Position numbers and translations under genes: made by a program
Origin: Chthoniobacterales bacterium
Lineage (GTDB): Bacteria; Verrucomicrobiota; Verrucomicrobiia; Chthoniobacterales; JACTMZ01
Length of the DNA: 64,000 nt
NCBI GenBank assembly: GCA_018402585.1
Contig: JAGYIO010000002.1
Coordinates: 160,406 to 224,405 of the forward strand
Direction of reading: 5' to 3'
Notes under the pieces: model-generated
Databases searched by the model: none
The model's input: only the letters and a program-made list of their open reading frames with translations
What the model was told of the DNA's origin: nothing
In this document: positions 45,411 to 55,230 of the stretch, in pieces
How the letters are laid out: every line of letters starts with the position of its first letter
Numbering within the stretch: the first letter of the stretch is position 1

Positions 45411-47356
45411 TATGAATCCTGCAGTTTGAGTTTCGAGAGGATGCTGAAGTCTTCGAGGGTGGTGGTGTCGCCTTTGACCTCTTGGCCGCTGGCGATTTCT
45501 TTGAGAATGCGGCGCATGATTTTGCCGCTGCGGGTCTTGGGCAGGGCTTCGGCGAAATGGACGTCGTCCGGTTTGGCGATCGCGCCGATGGCGTTCCCGA
45601 CGTGTTTGCGGAGTTTTTCGCGCAACTCGGGAGTGGGCTTTTCGCCTCCCTTCAGCGTGACGAAGGCGACGACCGCCTGACCTTTGATTTCATGGGGGCG
45701 TCCGACCACCGCGGCTTCGGCCACGGAGTGATGGCTGACCAGCGCGCTCTCGATTTCGGAGGTGCCGAGGCGGTGGCCGGCCACGTTAAGCACGTCATCG
45801 ATCCGGCCGACGATCCAGAAATAGCCGTCCTTGTCGCGGCGCGCGCCGTCACCGGTGAAATAGAACCCGGGAATTTCGCTCCAGTAAGTTTTCTTATACC
45901 GCGCGCGGTCGCCGTAAATGGTGCGAAGCATGGAGGGCCAGGGTTTGCGGATGACGAGTTTGCCCCCCACGTTGGGTCCGACTTCCTTGCCGTGGTCGTC
46001 GACGATGGCGGCGTCGATGCCGAAGAACGGTAGGGTCGCGGTGCCGGGTTTGAGCGGAGTGGCACCGGGGAGCGGGGAAATCATGATCGCGCCGGTTTCG
46101 GTTTGCCACCAGGTGTCGACGATGGGACAGCGTCCGGCACCGATTTTCTGGTGATACCACATCCACGCTTCGGGATTGATCGGTTCGCCGACCGTGCCGA
46201 GGAGGCGGAGCGAGGAGAGATCGTGTTTGTCGACCCACTCGTCGCCCCATTTGATGAAGGCACGGATGGCAGTCGGTGCGGTGTAGAAAACGGTCACGCC
46301 GTAATTCTCGATGATCCGCCAGAAACGGTCCGGGTCGGGCCAGTTCGGCGCTCCTTCATACATCAGGCAGGTCACGCCATTGGCCAGCGGACCGTAGACC
46401 AGGTAGCTGTGGCCGGTGATCCAGCCGACGTCGGCACTGCACCAGTAGATGTCGTCCTCGCGGAGATCGAAAACGTATTTCGTCGTGGCGTAGGCCTGGG
46501 TGAGATAGCCGGCCGTGGTGTGCAGGATGCCTTTGGGTTTTCCGGTCGAGCCGCTGGTGTAGAGAATGAAGAGCGGGTGCTCGCTGTCGTGGTGGACAAC
46601 CGGGCAGTCGGCCTTGACGTATTCCAATTCGCGATGCCACCAGACGTCGCGTCCTTCCTGGATGTGGATCTCATTGTGGGCGCGGCGGAAGACGATGACC
46701 TTTTTGATCGTCGTTTTACCGGACAGCGCGGCGTCGACATTGTGCTTGAGCGGCACGATGGCGCCGCGGCGGTAGCCGCCGTCGGCCGTGATCACGCAGG
46801 TCGCCCCGCAGTCGGCGATGCGGTCGCGGATGCTCTCCGCACTGAACCCGCCGAAGATGACCGAGTGGACCGCACCGATCCGCGCGCAGGCCAGCATGGC
46901 GATGGCGGCTTCGGGGATGAGCGGCAGGTAGATGATGACCCGGTCGCCTTTTTTCACCCCGTTGCGCTTGAGCACATTGGCGAAGAGACAGACCTCGCGC
47001 TGGAGTTGTCCGTAAGTGAGGGTGCGTTTTTCGCCGGGTTCGCCTTCCCAAATGATGGCGGCTTTGTTTTTCCGGTCGCTCGTGGCGTGGCGGTCGACGC
47101 AATTTTCCGCGATATTGATCGTGCCGCCGTCAAACCAGCGGGCGAAAGGGGCTTTCCATTGCAGGACGGATTTCCATTTGCGGCCCCACTGGAGTTCGGC
47201 GGCTTCTCGGGCCCAGAATTTCTGCGGGTTTTTCATCGAGGCGGCGTGAAGGCGTTTGTAGTCCGCCATGCTTTTGACGCGGGCTTTTTTCCTGAATTCG
47301 CGGGACGGTTTGACCACGCGGTTTTCGACGAGGTGGGATTCGATGTTCTGGCTCAT
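45410..47356 (-). CDS. acs: Acetyl-CoA synthetase
   Basis: [51 protein letters not shown]. Confidence 0.96.
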   Translation of the reverse strand: MSQNIESHLVENRVVKPSREFRKKARVKSMADYKRLHAASMKNPQKFWAREAAELQWGRKWKSVLQWKAPFARWFDGGTINIAENCVDRHATSDRKNKAAIIWEGEPGEKRTLTYGQLQREVCLFANVLKRNGVKKGDRVIIYLPLIPEAAIAMLACARIGAVHSVIFGGFSAESIRDRIADCGATCVITADGGYRRGAIVPLKHNVDAALSGKTTIKKVIVFRRAHNEIHIQEGRDVWWHRELEYVKADCPVVHHDSEHPLFILYTSGSTGKPKGILHTTAGYLTQAYATTKYVFDLREDDIYWCSADVGWITGHSYLVYGPLANGVTCLMYEGAPNWPDPDRFWRIIENYGVTVFYTAPTAIRAFIKWGDEWVDKHDLSSLRLLGTVGEPINPEAWMWYHQKIGAGRCPIVDTWWQTETGAIMISPLPGATPLKPGTATLPFFGIDAAIVDDHGKEVGPNVGGKLVIRKPWPSMLRTIYGDRARYKKTYWSEIPGFYFTGDGARRDKDGYFWIVGRIDDVLNVAGHRLGTSEIESALVSHHSVAEAAVVGRPHEIKGQAVVAFVTLKGGEKPTPELREKLRKHVGNAIGAIAKPDDVHFAEALPKTRSGKIMRRILKEIASGQEVKGDTTTLEDFSILSKLKLQDS

Positions 47357-47399
47357 AGGGAAATCCGGGAATGGGATTGTGCGCCCCCGGCTCGGCGGG

Positions 47400-47987
47400 T
47401 CACAGCCGAAAAAGCTCGGGTTGCCCCAGGCTGTGCTCAAGAGGCGGCACTTTGCCGGGGAGAAAGCGGAAGCGCCGATCATAGCTGCCGCGGGCGTGTG
47501 TCCGGCAACAGATCAAGCAGGCCTCGCTGCGGCGGAAGGGGCGCACGCGCGCGACTTCGCGGCGGCAGGATGGACAATGGTAAAGATAATTGCGGGCCAC
47601 CCGGCGGGGCGCGGCAAGCGGGAGGGTGTGGCAGCGTTTTTCGTCCGCGAGACCGAGGTGGCGGCAGGCCTCTTTCCACTCGGGGCCGTGCGGTTCGATC
47701 AGGCGGCGCGGATTGCGGGCCTGCGCCACGAGATGCGCCAATTCGTGGAGGAAGGTGCGGGCCAGTTCATCCGGAAAGGCCAGCAGGCGTGGATTGAGCA
47801 GAATGACCGCGCAGTCAAGCCGCGCCACCCCGGCGGTGGTGCGCAGGCGGGCGTGCCAATGCAAAGTGACGCGGGCGGCCAAGCGCGGAAGTTCGAGGCG
47901 CAAGGCCCAGGTGCGTGCTTCGTTGGCCAGCTGCCGCAGCGTCTCCGCCGGATGAATCGGGCCGGACTGGAGGGCGCGGGCGGGCAT
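47400..47987 (-). CDS. SprT-like zinc metallopeptidase domain protein
   Basis: [11 protein letters not shown] (HExxH) and C-terminal CPSC...CLICC zinc-ribbon-like cysteines. Confidence 0.78.
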   Translation of the reverse strand: MPARALQSGPIHPAETLRQLANEARTWALRLELPRLAARVTLHWHARLRTTAGVARLDCAVILLNPRLLAFPDELARTFLHELAHLVAQARNPRRLIEPHGPEWKEACRHLGLADEKRCHTLPLAAPRRVARNYLYHCPSCRREVARVRPFRRSEACLICCRTHARGSYDRRFRFLPGKVPPLEHSLGQPELFRL

Positions 47988-47993
47988 GGGGCG

Positions 47994-48893
47994 TCAGATC
48001 GAGTAATCGACGCTCTCGCCCTTTGCGGCCTTGTTGACCACGCGCACTTGGGCCTCCTCGTTGTAGACCAGGGAATTTGGCGGCACGCTGTGCATGAGGA
48101 AGACGTTGCCGCCGATCGTGCTGTTGCGGCCGATCACGGTTTCGCCGCCGAGCACGGTGGCGTTCGGGTAAATGGTCACGCCGTCCTCGACGTCGGGGTG
48201 GCGTTTGCCGCCCTTCCTGATGCGTCCGCTTTCATCCTTGGCAAAGCTGCGCGCCCCGAGGGTCACCCCATGGTAAAGTTTTACCCGCGCGCCGATGCGG
48301 CAGGTTTCACCGATGACCACACCGGTGCCGTGGTCGACGAAGAAATGACTGCCGATGCTTGCCCCGGGATGGATGTCGATGCCGGTCTGGGTGTGCGCCC
48401 ATTCGGTCATCATGCGTGGTACGAGCGGGACTTCGTGACGGTAAAGAAAATGGGCCACGCGTTGGATCGTGATGGCCTCGAGGAACGGGTAGGAGAGTAT
48501 GATCTCGTCGCGGGTGCGGGCGGCCGGGTCGCCTTCGTAGGCCGCTTCGACGTCGGTTTGCAACATGGTGCGGATGGCGGGCATTTCTTGGAAAAGTTTG
48601 CTCACTGTCGCGCTGGCCGCCGCGTCATCTTTACCCGAGAGGACGGCTTGGAAGGCGCGCTGCAGATCTTCGGCCAGGGCCTTGACGCGGTCCAAGGTGA
48701 GGGTGGCCATCTCCGGCTTCCCGATCGGGCCGACATCGTGGTAGCCGGGAAAGAGCAACTGCATGAGTTGCAGGCTGAGCGAGGCGATCTCCGGTTTGGA
48801 AGGCAGACCAGGTTCGTCGCCGGCGTTCACGCCGCCTTCGTCGCGGTAGGATTCGATCAGTTTTTGGGCCCAACGGGCGGGTGCGTCATCCAT
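47994..48893 (-). CDS. cysE: Serine O-acetyltransferase
   Basis: Left-handed beta-helix; IDIHPGASIGSHFFVDHGTGVVIGET. Confidence 0.92.
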   Translation of the reverse strand: MDDAPARWAQKLIESYRDEGGVNAGDEPGLPSKPEIASLSLQLMQLLFPGYHDVGPIGKPEMATLTLDRVKALAEDLQRAFQAVLSGKDDAAASATVSKLFQEMPAIRTMLQTDVEAAYEGDPAARTRDEIILSYPFLEAITIQRVAHFLYRHEVPLVPRMMTEWAHTQTGIDIHPGASIGSHFFVDHGTGVVIGETCRIGARVKLYHGVTLGARSFAKDESGRIRKGGKRHPDVEDGVTIYPNATVLGGETVIGRNSTIGGNVFLMHSVPPNSLVYNEEAQVRVVNKAAKGESVDYSI

Positions 48894-48959
48894 CGCACGG
48901 AAGCATGAACTTTTTATTTCCCTCTGTCCAGAACGCAGCTCCGCCCCGTGCCTCCGAAT

Positions 48960-48985
48960 TATATTGCCGAAATGCCGGCAATATA
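48960..48985. promoter_or_regulatory. Inverted repeat upstream of histone-like gene
   Basis: tatattgccg-aaatgc-cggcaatata, perfect 10-bp arms, 16 bp before ATG 49002. Confidence 0.5.
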
Positions 48986-49001
48986 GAAAATACTTTCTGT
49001 T

Positions 49002-49499
49002 ATGTTAACTCTTACTACCTCTACACTACGTCGAGCGCTCGATTTGCAAGAGCGCATTGAAAGCCTGCAAGGCGAATTGACCCGCCTGCTCGGCAAGAAT
49101 GTTTCGCTCACCGGTTTGGTCCGCGAAACCGTGAGCGTCGCCGGTCCGCGTCGCCGCGGCCGCAAGCCGGGTCGCAAAGCGGACCGGGCCGCGAAGAAAG
49201 CGGCCAAACCCGGCCGTCCGGCCAAGAAAGTCGCCCGGCGCGGAGGCCGCAAAAAGCGCACTTCGCCCTTCAAAGGCCAGAAGCGGCCGGCCTCGCCGAG
49301 TGGCCCGTTGGCTCCGGCCGTGCACAAGGTGATGAAGCGCGCGGGTGGCCCGCTCAACGTGGATGCCGTGCTCCAGGGCCTCAAGCAGGACAAATACGTC
49401 TGGAAGGTTTCCGAGCCGAAGAAAAATCTCGCCGCGCGTATTTATACCATGCCAGGCGTGAAGAAAGTCGGTCCGGGGATGTTCGCGCTGAAAAAGTAA
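49002..49499 (+). CDS. Basic nucleoid-protein-like protein with AT-hook-like linker and C-terminal winged-helix (HARE-HTH-like) domain
   Basis: Coiled N-term, RRRGRKPGRK / KPGRPAKK basic motifs, APAVHKVMKRAGGPLNVDAVLQGLKQDKYVWKV...PGVKKVGPGMFAL. Confidence 0.6.
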   Translation: MLTLTTSTLRRALDLQERIESLQGELTRLLGKNVSLTGLVRETVSVAGPRRRGRKPGRKADRAAKKAAKPGRPAKKVARRGGRKKRTSPFKGQKRPASPSGPLAPAVHKVMKRAGGPLNVDAVLQGLKQDKYVWKVSEPKKNLAARIYTMPGVKKVGPGMFALKK

Positions 49500-49524
49500 C
49501 GGGCCGACCGAAGCAAATCACGAA

Positions 49525-49556
49525 GGGCGGGGAGGTTTTTCTCCCCGCCCTTTTTT
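49525..49556 (+). terminator. Rho-independent terminator
   Basis: GGGCGGGGAG-gttttt-CTCCCCGCCC-TTTTTT. Confidence 0.92.
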
Positions 49557-49562
49557 GTTGGG

Positions 49563-49630
49563 ATGTAGCGGCGCCGTCCCCGGCGCCGAATCGAAAGAAA
49601 CGACCGACGGCGGGGACGCCGCCGCTACAT
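49563..49630. repeat. Palindromic repeat (GTAGCGGCGCCGTCCCC family)
   Basis: atgtagcggcgccgtcccc / ggggacgccgccgctacat, 18/19 complementary arms. Confidence 0.85.
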
Positions 49631-49632
49631 TT

Positions 49633-49700
49633 GGGTGGATCGCGCCTTCCGGGCGCGCTGTCTTGGAACGATTATCGCGCTCGGAGCGCGCGATCCGCCT
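49633..49700. repeat. Palindromic repeat (GTGGATCGCGC family)
   Basis: gggtggatcgcgccttccgg...tcggagcgcgcgatccgcct; similar motif at 53932..53997. Confidence 0.7.
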
Positions 49701-51129
49701 CGAGGGCTGAGATGAAGCGCGCCTTGAGATCGTCCCACGTTTCCGTTCCGACGGCGACACGGAGGAGGTGGGGGTCGATGCCGCATTGCCTGGCCCACCC
49801 GAGTTCGTGGTAGTGGGCGAGTTGCACGTAAGGGCAGACGAGGGAGTATTTGGTGCCGATGCTGATGCCGTGGTTGATTTGGAGATTTTCGAAAATGCGG
49901 GGCGTATTTTCTCCGGCTTGGTGCGGGAGGAAGGAGAGCACAGCGCCGTAGCCGCCGTCCGGTTTGCGCAGTTTTTCGTAGACGGGCGACGGGTCGAGTC
50001 CGGGGTACCAGACTTGCTCGATCGCGGGATGGGCCTGGAGGAAGCGGGCGAGTTCGCGCGCGGTGGTGTTGGCCAGTCCCATCCGTTGGGGAAAATCACG
50101 CGAGTTGCGTTCGAGCACCGCGAGATCGCGGGCGTAGATCCCGCCGGGGGAGGTCGCGGGGAGTTGGTGGGCAAAGAGACCCTCCGGATTGACGGTGAGC
50201 GCGCCGGCCATGACATCGCCTTCGCCGGAGATCGCTTTGGTCAGGCTGCTGGCCACGAAGTCGACCTGCGGGAGGACGTCGACATTGAAGAAGGTGCCGA
50301 TCGTGTCATCGACGATGACGGGCACGCCGTGTTGTCTGGCCAGATTGTGCAGGGCAGGCAGATCCGGGGTGCGGAGGAGTGGGTTGCTCGGGAATTCGCA
50401 GAAGAGGCCGGCGATTTCTTCCTGCTCGAGCAGGGTGGCGAGGCGGGCTAAGTCCGCGGCGTCGCCGCGGGGGAAAAATTCCACTCCGGCGCCGAACCTC
50501 GAGAGAATTTTCAGCGTGTCCGTGTAGGGAAAGCCAAACATGACGGTGCGTCGTCCTGGTCGGCGTGCCGTCACCGCGGCGAAGGCGGTGAAGATGGCGG
50601 CCATGCCGCTCGGGTGGAGGCTGATGTTCGTCGCGGGGGCGCCGCTCCAGGAGGCGAGGCGGTCGCGCAGCGTTTGTTCGAGCGCGGGGTCCGGCGCGGC
50701 GAGGCGGCGGGAGGCGAGCCAATCTTCGGCGGCTCGCGAGGAGAGGATGCGGCCGGCGTGTTGCCAGAACGCGCGGGCCACGGGCAGATTTTCCGGCGGG
50801 AAGTAAGCCGCCCAGAGGCCGTCGACACAGGCGGCTTGGCCGGAGGCGAGTGCGGCGCATTGGGTGGCGGCCGCCTCGTTGGCAAAGGGGAGCACGTCGC
50901 GTTCGGGCTGCGCCGCGAGGGCGCTGCGGACCTCATTGATCAGCGGGTGGAAAAAAAAGCGCGGGTAGCCGGTGCGCAATGTCGCGAGGACGCGCGGGTC
51001 TTTTTCTTCGTAGCCGATGATGTCGTTCCAGGTGGGGAGGCAGACGGAGACGGCGTGGGGGGAAGCGGGGATGGGGCGGCCGAGGTTTTCGGGGCGGCAA
51101 AGGGGATCGCGGTGGAGCGGGTGGGTCAT
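49672..51129 (-). CDS. Cystathionine gamma-synthase-like PLP enzyme
   Basis: LGRPIPASPHAVSVCLPTWNDIIGYEEKDPRVLATLRTGYPRFF N-terminal region; PLP lysine SSLTKAISGEGDVMAGAL; Cys/Met_Meta_PP fold. Confidence 0.82.
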   Translation of the reverse strand: MTHPLHRDPLCRPENLGRPIPASPHAVSVCLPTWNDIIGYEEKDPRVLATLRTGYPRFFFHPLINEVRSALAAQPERDVLPFANEAAATQCAALASGQAACVDGLWAAYFPPENLPVARAFWQHAGRILSSRAAEDWLASRRLAAPDPALEQTLRDRLASWSGAPATNISLHPSGMAAIFTAFAAVTARRPGRRTVMFGFPYTDTLKILSRFGAGVEFFPRGDAADLARLATLLEQEEIAGLFCEFPSNPLLRTPDLPALHNLARQHGVPVIVDDTIGTFFNVDVLPQVDFVASSLTKAISGEGDVMAGALTVNPEGLFAHQLPATSPGGIYARDLAVLERNSRDFPQRMGLANTTARELARFLQAHPAIEQVWYPGLDPSPVYEKLRKPDGGYGAVLSFLPHQAGENTPRIFENLQINHGISIGTKYSLVCPYVQLAHYHELGWARQCGIDPHLLRVAVGTETWDDLKARFISALEADRALRAR

Positions 51130-51220
51130 CGCGGCGGGAAAGGTGGGGGCACGCGGTTCGCGGGCCGGCATGGAATCGAGCGGACGAGCGGGCCGCTCGT
51201 CCCTTCCTGAAAGGCGGAAG

Positions 51221-52366
51221 TCATCGTGAGTGCAGGGCCTGGGCCATGCGGGCGAGGGCTTCGTCGAGTTGCGCGCGCGGACAGCCGAAGTTGAGCCGGA
51301 GGAAACCGGCGGGGGCCCCGAAGGGGACACCGTCGGAGAGACCGACGCCGTGGTCTTCGAAGAACTTGGCCGGGTGGGCCAGGTGGAGTTCACGGGCGTC
51401 GAGCCAGGCGAGGTAAGTGGCTTCGACGTGAGAGGTGTGCAGGCCGGGGAGGGAGGTGGCGAGGAAGCTGGCCATGTGGTCGCGGTTGGCGCGGAGGACA
51501 TCGAGGAGTTGGTCGCGCCACGGCCAACCATGGCGCAGGGCCACCTCGCAACCGGTGTAGCCGAAGGCATTGACCTCGGTGATGAGGCCGCGCGCGGCGT
51601 GCTCGAAGGTGCGGCGGGTCGCCGCGTCGGGAATGACGAGAAACGCGCAGGCCAGGCCGGCCAGATTGAAAGTTTTGCTCGGTGCGAACATGGCGACGAC
51701 CGGCGGTCCGTCGGGGCCGGCGAATTTCAGTCCGCTGACGTGCGGGAGATCGTCGAGTATGAGGTCGCCATGGATTTCGTCCGAAATAAAAACAAGGTTG
51801 TGCTTTTGGCAGAAGTCGGCAAGCCGCGCGACGGTAGCCTCGGGAAAAACGCGTCCGACCGGATTGTGCGGGTTGCAGAGGATGAAAAGTTTTGTCCGCG
51901 GGGTGACGGTGCGCTCAAGGGCCTCGAAGTCGATATCCCACCTGCCGTCTTTTTCCAGGAGATCGACGGTGCGGAGTGCGACGCCGGCCTGTTTCGGGGC
52001 GGAAAGAAATGGCGGATAAACGGGGGTGCAGGTCAGGACTTCTTCGCCGGGTCGCACGAAGGCGCGGCAGGCGACATTGAGCGCGGGGACGAGGCCGGGG
52101 AACCAGACGATTTGTTCGGCGGTGGCGGTCACGCCGTGGCGGGTTTGCAAATATTCGAGAGCGGCTTCGACCGTCGACTTCGGCGGGATGGTGTAACCGA
52201 AGACGCCGTGGGCGGCGCGTTCTTGCAAGGCGGCGCTGATTTCCGGCGCGGAGACGAAATCCAAATCTGCGACCCACATGGGCAGCACGTCGCGTCCGGC
52301 GTAGCGCTCCCATTTGAGCGAGCCGGTGCCGTGGCGGTCGGGGCAGGTGGTGAAATCGTAGGTCAC
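51221..52366 (-). CDS. MalY/PatB-type aminotransferase (cystathionine beta-lyase-like)
   Basis: MWVADLDFVSAPEI, CNPHNPVGRVF, FISDEIHGDLIL, APSKTFNLAGL. Confidence 0.9.
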   Translation of the reverse strand: MTYDFTTCPDRHGTGSLKWERYAGRDVLPMWVADLDFVSAPEISAALQERAAHGVFGYTIPPKSTVEAALEYLQTRHGVTATAEQIVWFPGLVPALNVACRAFVRPGEEVLTCTPVYPPFLSAPKQAGVALRTVDLLEKDGRWDIDFEALERTVTPRTKLFILCNPHNPVGRVFPEATVARLADFCQKHNLVFISDEIHGDLILDDLPHVSGLKFAGPDGPPVVAMFAPSKTFNLAGLACAFLVIPDAATRRTFEHAARGLITEVNAFGYTGCEVALRHGWPWRDQLLDVLRANRDHMASFLATSLPGLHTSHVEATYLAWLDARELHLAHPAKFFEDHGVGLSDGVPFGAPAGFLRLNFGCPRAQLDEALARMAQALHSR

Positions 52367-52416
52367 AGAACCTCAGAGCATGGCACTCCGATTAAACAGG
52401 GCAAGACGGATGCGCG

Positions 52417-53745
52417 TCAGGCGGCGGTCGGGCCGAATTTGAACCAGAGGAAGAAAAGGGCGAAAGCGGCTTGCAGGGCGATGGAGACCCAGCTGAAGGC
52501 GGTCATCCCCGCGCCTGGTTGCTGGTCCCGCGGCACCTCCGGGGCATGGACGGCGCGGTGGTTGAAAAAAGAAAGCACTGGTGCGGTGAGGAAAGACAGC
52601 GTGGTGGCCAGATCGACCAGCGCGGTGAAGCTCGACATGCCCCAGAAAAGGATGGCTAGCGCGCCGGTGCAAAGGATGGCGAAGGAAATACGGTAAACGC
52701 GGCGGTCGCCGTCGAGCGGGACGCTGGCGGCCGCGGACTGCGGGGCGAAGGCGAGGCGCAGCTGCACGACGAGGGCGGCGATGACCCGGGGAAACGCGTC
52801 GATGACTGTGACCGAGGTCGAGAGCATGACCAGAAAAGCAGCCGCACCGATGACCGGTCCGCTCCAGCCGCCGAGGGTCTCGGTGTAAAGGTCGATGACT
52901 TGGGCCGAAAATTTGGCCGGGTTGTTTTCGAAGGTCAGGCCTTGTCCATACATCATGCCGGTGCCGAGCAGGACGAAGGCGAGGGCGAGCAACGTGGTGG
53001 CCCCGTAACCGAGGTCGAAATCCATGAGCACGTCGCGCGGCGCGGGCCTCTGCGGCTGGTGCTTGGCGCGGGCCACGGCCCAGAGCGAACTCCACACCGA
53101 GATATCGACCGGGGCGGGCATCCAACCGATGAGCGCCACGCAGAACGCGATGCCGGCCAGGTCGAAGATGGTGAGGTCGGGCAGCAAGGCCCCCCAGGAC
53201 CATTCGATCCGCCCGAGGGCCATGGTCATGGCGGCCAGGGTGCAGATGGTGAGCACGGGCATGACCACTTTGATGAACCGGTCGAGCCAGGTGTAACCGC
53301 CCCCGGCGAGCAACGCGGCGACCAGAATCATGATGAGCGCGGCCACGGCCGCGGGTCCGGCAGTGGCCCCGAGGGTCGAGGCGATGAGCGGTTCGAGTCC
53401 GAAGACCGCAATGCCGACTCCGGCCGTGACCAAGGTCACCACTGCGATGACGGTGAACATGGTCCCGGCGGTCAGCAGGGTGAAAAGCACGAGGGTCCAG
53501 CGTCCTTGCCGCCGGTAGCCGTCGATCAGCGAGTGACCGGTGGCCGCGGCGTATTGCGGGCCGAAGCGGAAGGCGGGGAATTTGATCACGTTGGCGAGGA
53601 TGACGATGAGGAGCATCGAAAGTCCGAAGCTCGCGCCGGCCCGGGTGGACTGGACGAGATGCGATACACCGACGGCGGCCCCGGCGAAAAGGAGACCCGG
53701 GCCGAAGGCGGTCCAAAACGAGCGGGTTGCGGCCGGGGCCTTCAT
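52417..53745 (-). CDS. NRAMP-superfamily-related transporter
   Basis: FGPGLLFAGAAVGVSHLVQSTRAGASFG and LIGWMPAPVDISVW; ~11 TM. Confidence 0.75.
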   Translation of the reverse strand: MKAPAATRSFWTAFGPGLLFAGAAVGVSHLVQSTRAGASFGLSMLLIVILANVIKFPAFRFGPQYAAATGHSLIDGYRRQGRWTLVLFTLLTAGTMFTVIAVVTLVTAGVGIAVFGLEPLIASTLGATAGPAAVAALIMILVAALLAGGGYTWLDRFIKVVMPVLTICTLAAMTMALGRIEWSWGALLPDLTIFDLAGIAFCVALIGWMPAPVDISVWSSLWAVARAKHQPQRPAPRDVLMDFDLGYGATTLLALAFVLLGTGMMYGQGLTFENNPAKFSAQVIDLYTETLGGWSGPVIGAAAFLVMLSTSVTVIDAFPRVIAALVVQLRLAFAPQSAAASVPLDGDRRVYRISFAILCTGALAILFWGMSSFTALVDLATTLSFLTAPVLSFFNHRAVHAPEVPRDQQPGAGMTAFSWVSIALQAAFALFFLWFKFGPTAA

Positions 53746-53818
53746 GGGTGGGAAGGTTGATAAATGAAATTGCGGGTGGAGGGGAGAGAGAACCGCCGAG
53801 AGCGCGGAGGGCAAGCGG

Positions 53819-53893
53819 CGTCCCGCCTGTCAGGTCTGGTTGTGACGGGCGGGACCCGCGCACGGGCGGGTAGGCTGCCCGTGGCCCTTGATT
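53819..53893. repeat. Palindromic repeat (GCACGGGC family, degenerate)
   Basis: cgtcccgcctgtc...gacgggcgggacccgcgcacgggcggg. Confidence 0.45.
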
Positions 53894-53931
53894 AAGCCGT
53901 CACGCGTTCACCCACCGACCGCCGCAACAAG

Positions 53932-53997
53932 AGGTGGATCGCGCCCTCCGGGCGATGGGGGTGGGGATGATCGCGATGGGGACATCACGATCCACCT
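53932..53997. repeat. Palindromic repeat (GTGGATCGCG family)
   Basis: aggtggatcg ... cgatccacct perfect 10-bp arms with inner gcgccctccgggcg. Confidence 0.75.
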
Positions 53998-54050
53998 AGG
54001 GCTTTTTCGGCGAAACCCTTTAGGGGTGCGACATTGGTTTTGCCGAAAAG

Positions 54051-54113
54051 TGGCACGGGCATCTTGCCCGTGATCACATGACATCATCGGCAGGATGCCG
54101 ATGCCACGTAGTC
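54051..54113. repeat. Palindromic repeat (GTGGCACGGGCATCTTGCCCG family)
   Basis: gtggcacgggcatcttgcccgtg...catcggcaggatgccgatgccac. Confidence 0.75.
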
Positions 54114-54168
54114 CAAACCCTGATGGATCAAACGAGACAGCGTAAAGACTCGTATCGAAAACGCTCTA

Positions 54169-54399
54169 AGCTAAGCCGTAACCATGCAATTGAAGACGCA
54201 ATAAAAGCGCGGCTTGGTTCGGTTTGTCCAGGGGGCACGGCCGTCCCGGCCGTGTTGTCGGGTCGTGACGGGCGGGACGCCCGTGCCCCCTTGGCGACGT
54301 GCCACCTCGCTCACCAAATAGTTAGTCAACTCTCGCCCAGACGCGACTCTGTTGCCGTGCCAGAAATGGCAGAATGTTTTGCCTGGTTACGGCTAAGCT
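54169..54399. repeat. MITE-like repeat, copy 2
   Basis: 21-bp terminal inverted repeats agctaagccgtaaccatgcaa / RC of ttgcctggttacggctaagct (19/21), central gggggcacggccgtcc...gggacgcccgtgccccc hairpin. Confidence 0.7.
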
Positions 54400-54428
54400 G
54401 TGTCCAGCCGTCACTCCCAGAAGCGGCC

Positions 54429-55103
54429 TCAGGCTGTGGTGGACTCCATGAGGATGCCGTCGTCGAGGTCCTTGACGATGGTGCAGAGGTAGACGGGTTC
54501 GGCGTGGTGGGCGCGGTATTTGGTGATCTCTTTTTTTTCCACCACCCGGAAACCGAAGCGCTCGAAGACTTTGGCGCCGCGGCGTTCCTCGAAGGTGACG
54601 ACCTGGCCGAAGACGGCGGTTTCACCGTGGGCGCGGAGGTGCTGCAGAAATTGGAAGAGCAACTCGCGCGATCGGACCAGACCCTGGACCTCGGGGAGCA
54701 GGTTGAAATGGAAATGCGGCAGGCGGCGCGGCGCGGCGGGGACTTCATGCCAGGCATTGAGGATGATCCAGCGGACAAAAGCCCGGGATGATGGGTTGTA
54801 GCGGGGGTAACGGAAAACGCCGCGGGCGAAGAGTGAGAGGTTGTGGAAAAAATTATGCAACTGGTGAAGGAGCGGACGCCGGGAGCCCATGAGGTAGCCT
54901 TTCAATTCGCCATCCTGCTCGAGGACAAAAGTCGATTCGGGTTCCCAGTCGGTGTAGAAGCGGGTGAGATAATCGGCGAAAAGTTCGCGGTCTTCGAAGA
55001 CGGGATCGATCGCTTTGCCCAGGTAGCCCGTTTCGCAGCAAAGGCGGCGCACGCCCGCGCGGTCGGACGGACGGAACGGTCGGATCACGGTAGCGGCGGC
55101 CAT
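54429..55103 (-). CDS. GNAT-family N-acetyltransferase
   Basis: IRPFRPSDRAGVRRLCCETGY...TFVLEQDGELKGYLMG; C-terminal YLCTIVKDL. Confidence 0.72.
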   Translation of the reverse strand: MAAATVIRPFRPSDRAGVRRLCCETGYLGKAIDPVFEDRELFADYLTRFYTDWEPESTFVLEQDGELKGYLMGSRRPLLHQLHNFFHNLSLFARGVFRYPRYNPSSRAFVRWIILNAWHEVPAAPRRLPHFHFNLLPEVQGLVRSRELLFQFLQHLRAHGETAVFGQVVTFEERRGAKVFERFGFRVVEKKEITKYRAHHAEPVYLCTIVKDLDDGILMESTTA

Positions 55104-55230
55104 GGCGTCGGGGAAGACTGAGCAGAGGCGGGCCAAATCGCCAGCTTTGATCGGCGGCGAGAGAAGACGATGTGGTCCCGGCGCGTCGGGGACGCCGCGC
55201 CCTGCCTTATATCGTCATGGCCTGGGGCTA

